A DNA stretch of 6,548 nucleotides, taken from Candidatus Fischerbacteria bacterium RBG_13_37_8 (GTDB taxonomy: Bacteria; Acidobacteriota; HRBIN11; MFGW01). Below, piece by piece: positions 6,031 through 6,548 of this stretch. The stretch covers positions 124,409 to 130,956 of the forward strand of contig MFGW01000232.1 of NCBI GenBank assembly GCA_001780385.1, read 5' to 3'. Within the stretch, counting starts at the first letter, position 1, and each line of letters begins with the position of its first letter. The position numbers and the translations under genes are program-made. The notes under the pieces were generated by a model. That model saw only the letters and a program-made list of their open reading frames with translations, ran no database searches and was not told where the DNA came from.

Positions 6031-6102
6031 ATGAATCAGCAAGAAATGTTACTGATGAATCTCAAAATAATTAAGAAAAACAATTATTCGAAAAAGAATT
6101 AG
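6031..6102 (+). CDS. Possible 23-codon leader peptide
   Basis: An ATG-initiated frame of 23 codons begins MNQQEMLLMN and ends NYSKKN, rich in Lys and Asn. Its TAG (6100-6102) overlaps the AGGAGG Shine-Dalgarno (6101-6106) of the downstream gene. The only upstream ribosome site is a weak GAGG at 6014-6017, 13 bases away. It lies within the predicted transcript. A ribosome translating it would end on the downstream initiation site, so it could tune translation of the RAM-domain gene. There is no run of one amino acid as in classical attenuation. It may equally be a chance frame. Confidence 0.25.
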   Translation: MNQQEMLLMNLKIIKKNNYSKKN

Positions 6103-6114
6103 GAGGTTACCATT

Positions 6115-6351
6115 ATGGTACAAGCATATGTGTTTATTAATGCCGCATCCAGCAAAGCAAACTCAATTTTTAAAGCATTAAAAGATAATCCCAAGGTTAA
6201 GTATGCACATGTAGTGACCGGTCTTCATGACCTGATTGTTTTTGTGGAAGCGGAGGATGTGAACAAGCTGGTAAGAGTAATAACTGAAGAAATACAGGCA
6301 GTAGATGGCATAACTAAAACTGTTACGTGCTTAGCAGTTGCAATGGATTAA
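6115..6351 (+). CDS. Stand-alone Lrp/AsnC ligand-binding (RAM) domain protein
   Basis: This 78-residue protein consists only of the RAM (regulation of amino acid metabolism) domain found at the C-terminus of Lrp/AsnC regulators. The pattern is typical: an opening strand VQAYVFINAAS, a helix with a NPKVKYAHVVTGLHD segment (about 25-39) where effector contacts occur in the family, LIVFVEAEDVNKL (40-52), and VDGITKTVTCLAVAMD at the end. No helix-turn-helix DNA-binding domain precedes it, so it probably does not bind DNA itself. Stand-alone RAM proteins form ring-like oligomers that bind amino acids, and may modulate full-length Lrp proteins or enzymes. AGGAGG (6101-6106), eight bases upstream, is the best ribosome site in the window, and its own promoter lies at 5966-5994, suggesting independent and perhaps high expression. 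Confidence 0.9.
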   Translation: MVQAYVFINAASSKANSIFKALKDNPKVKYAHVVTGLHDLIVFVEAEDVNKLVRVITEEIQAVDGITKTVTCLAVAMD

Positions 6352-6395
6352 GCAAGAAATATACTTGTATATCCGGGGATAGTTAATGGTGACTA

Positions 6396-6548
6396 TTAAA
6401 TGCAGGAGAGATAGGCAATAAGCTCTTTTCTCAACAGATCAAGTGCTGCCTGGGTAGATGAAAATTTAACTTTTAATCGGTCTCCCATAAAAGAAAAGTG
6501 ATGAGGTGAGATCTTATCTTTAAAGCTAAGGGCGATATAAACAGTCCC
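6396..6548 (-). CDS. 3' end of an unidentified minus-strand protein
   Basis: On the minus strand an open frame enters at the right edge and ends at a TAA (6398-6396), giving the last 50 residues of a protein whose start lies outside. It reads from GTVYIALSFKDKIS to LLRKELIAYLSCI. The alternating hydrophobic strand, second strand (DRLKVKFSS) and final amphipathic helix (TQAALDLLRKELIAYL) look like a compact alpha/beta end. The same order occurs in the C-terminal domain of flagellar hook-length control protein FliK, but the resemblance is faint and by eye. It converges with the RAM-domain gene, with 44 bases between their stops and no strong shared terminator there. Confidence 0.6.
   Translation of the reverse strand, partial: GTVYIALSFKDKISPHHFSFMGDRLKVKFSSTQAALDLLRKELIAYLSCI

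Noticed and set aside
6359..6396. Small inverted repeats (ATATAC/GTATAT and ATAGT/ACTAT) between the two convergent genes, as a shared terminator.
   Set aside because: Stems of five to six AT-rich pairs with no T run on either strand are too weak to call a terminator.

Overview
The window reads as a chromosomal segment of an AT-rich, Gram-negative-type bacterium. The housekeeping genes look vertically inherited. I see no transposase, integrase, phage gene, CRISPR array or insertion sequence. The combination of a low-GC rpsO-pnp pair, a carotenoid/hopanoid-type membrane glycosyltransferase, two PTPS-family proteins and a stand-alone RAM domain fits a planctomycete such as an anammox (Brocadiales-like) lineage. 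That placement is an inference from general feel, not from a search.

Left part (1-2815): the tail of an unidentified gene (possibly the DNA polymerase III delta subunit) ends at 174. A near-consensus promoter (TTGAAA, 17 bases, TACAAT) then starts rpsO (ribosomal protein S15, TTG start) and pnp (polynucleotide phosphorylase). A complete tRNA-Ser(UGA) with encoded CCA begins three bases after the pnp stop, so it probably belongs to the same transcript.

Middle part (2843-5673): four same-strand genes are closely packed. They are a canonical-motif 6-pyruvoyl-tetrahydropterin synthase homologue, a membrane family-2 glycosyltransferase of the CruC/CrtQ/HpnB type, a second PTPS-family protein lacking the catalytic Cys and the Asp-His pair, and a protein with an unrecognised N-terminal region followed by TPR repeats. 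The first three overlap (1 base, then 37 bases), so they are probably translationally coupled. This PTPS / glycosyltransferase / degenerate-PTPS cassette is the most interesting part of the window. It may make or use a pterin, possibly a glycosylated one, or the degenerate paralogue may have a new role. No function for the set can be proven from sequence alone.

Right part (5674-6548): a 441-base non-coding stretch holds a strong hairpin terminator closing the cluster, a second imperfect stem-loop, and a near-consensus promoter (TTGAAA, 17 bases, TATAAT) with an inverted repeat across its -35 box. It also holds a possible 23-codon leader ORF whose stop overlaps the Shine-Dalgarno of the next gene. 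That gene encodes a 78-residue stand-alone Lrp/AsnC ligand-binding (RAM) domain. A minus-strand gene, of which only the last 50 codons are present, converges on it at the right edge.
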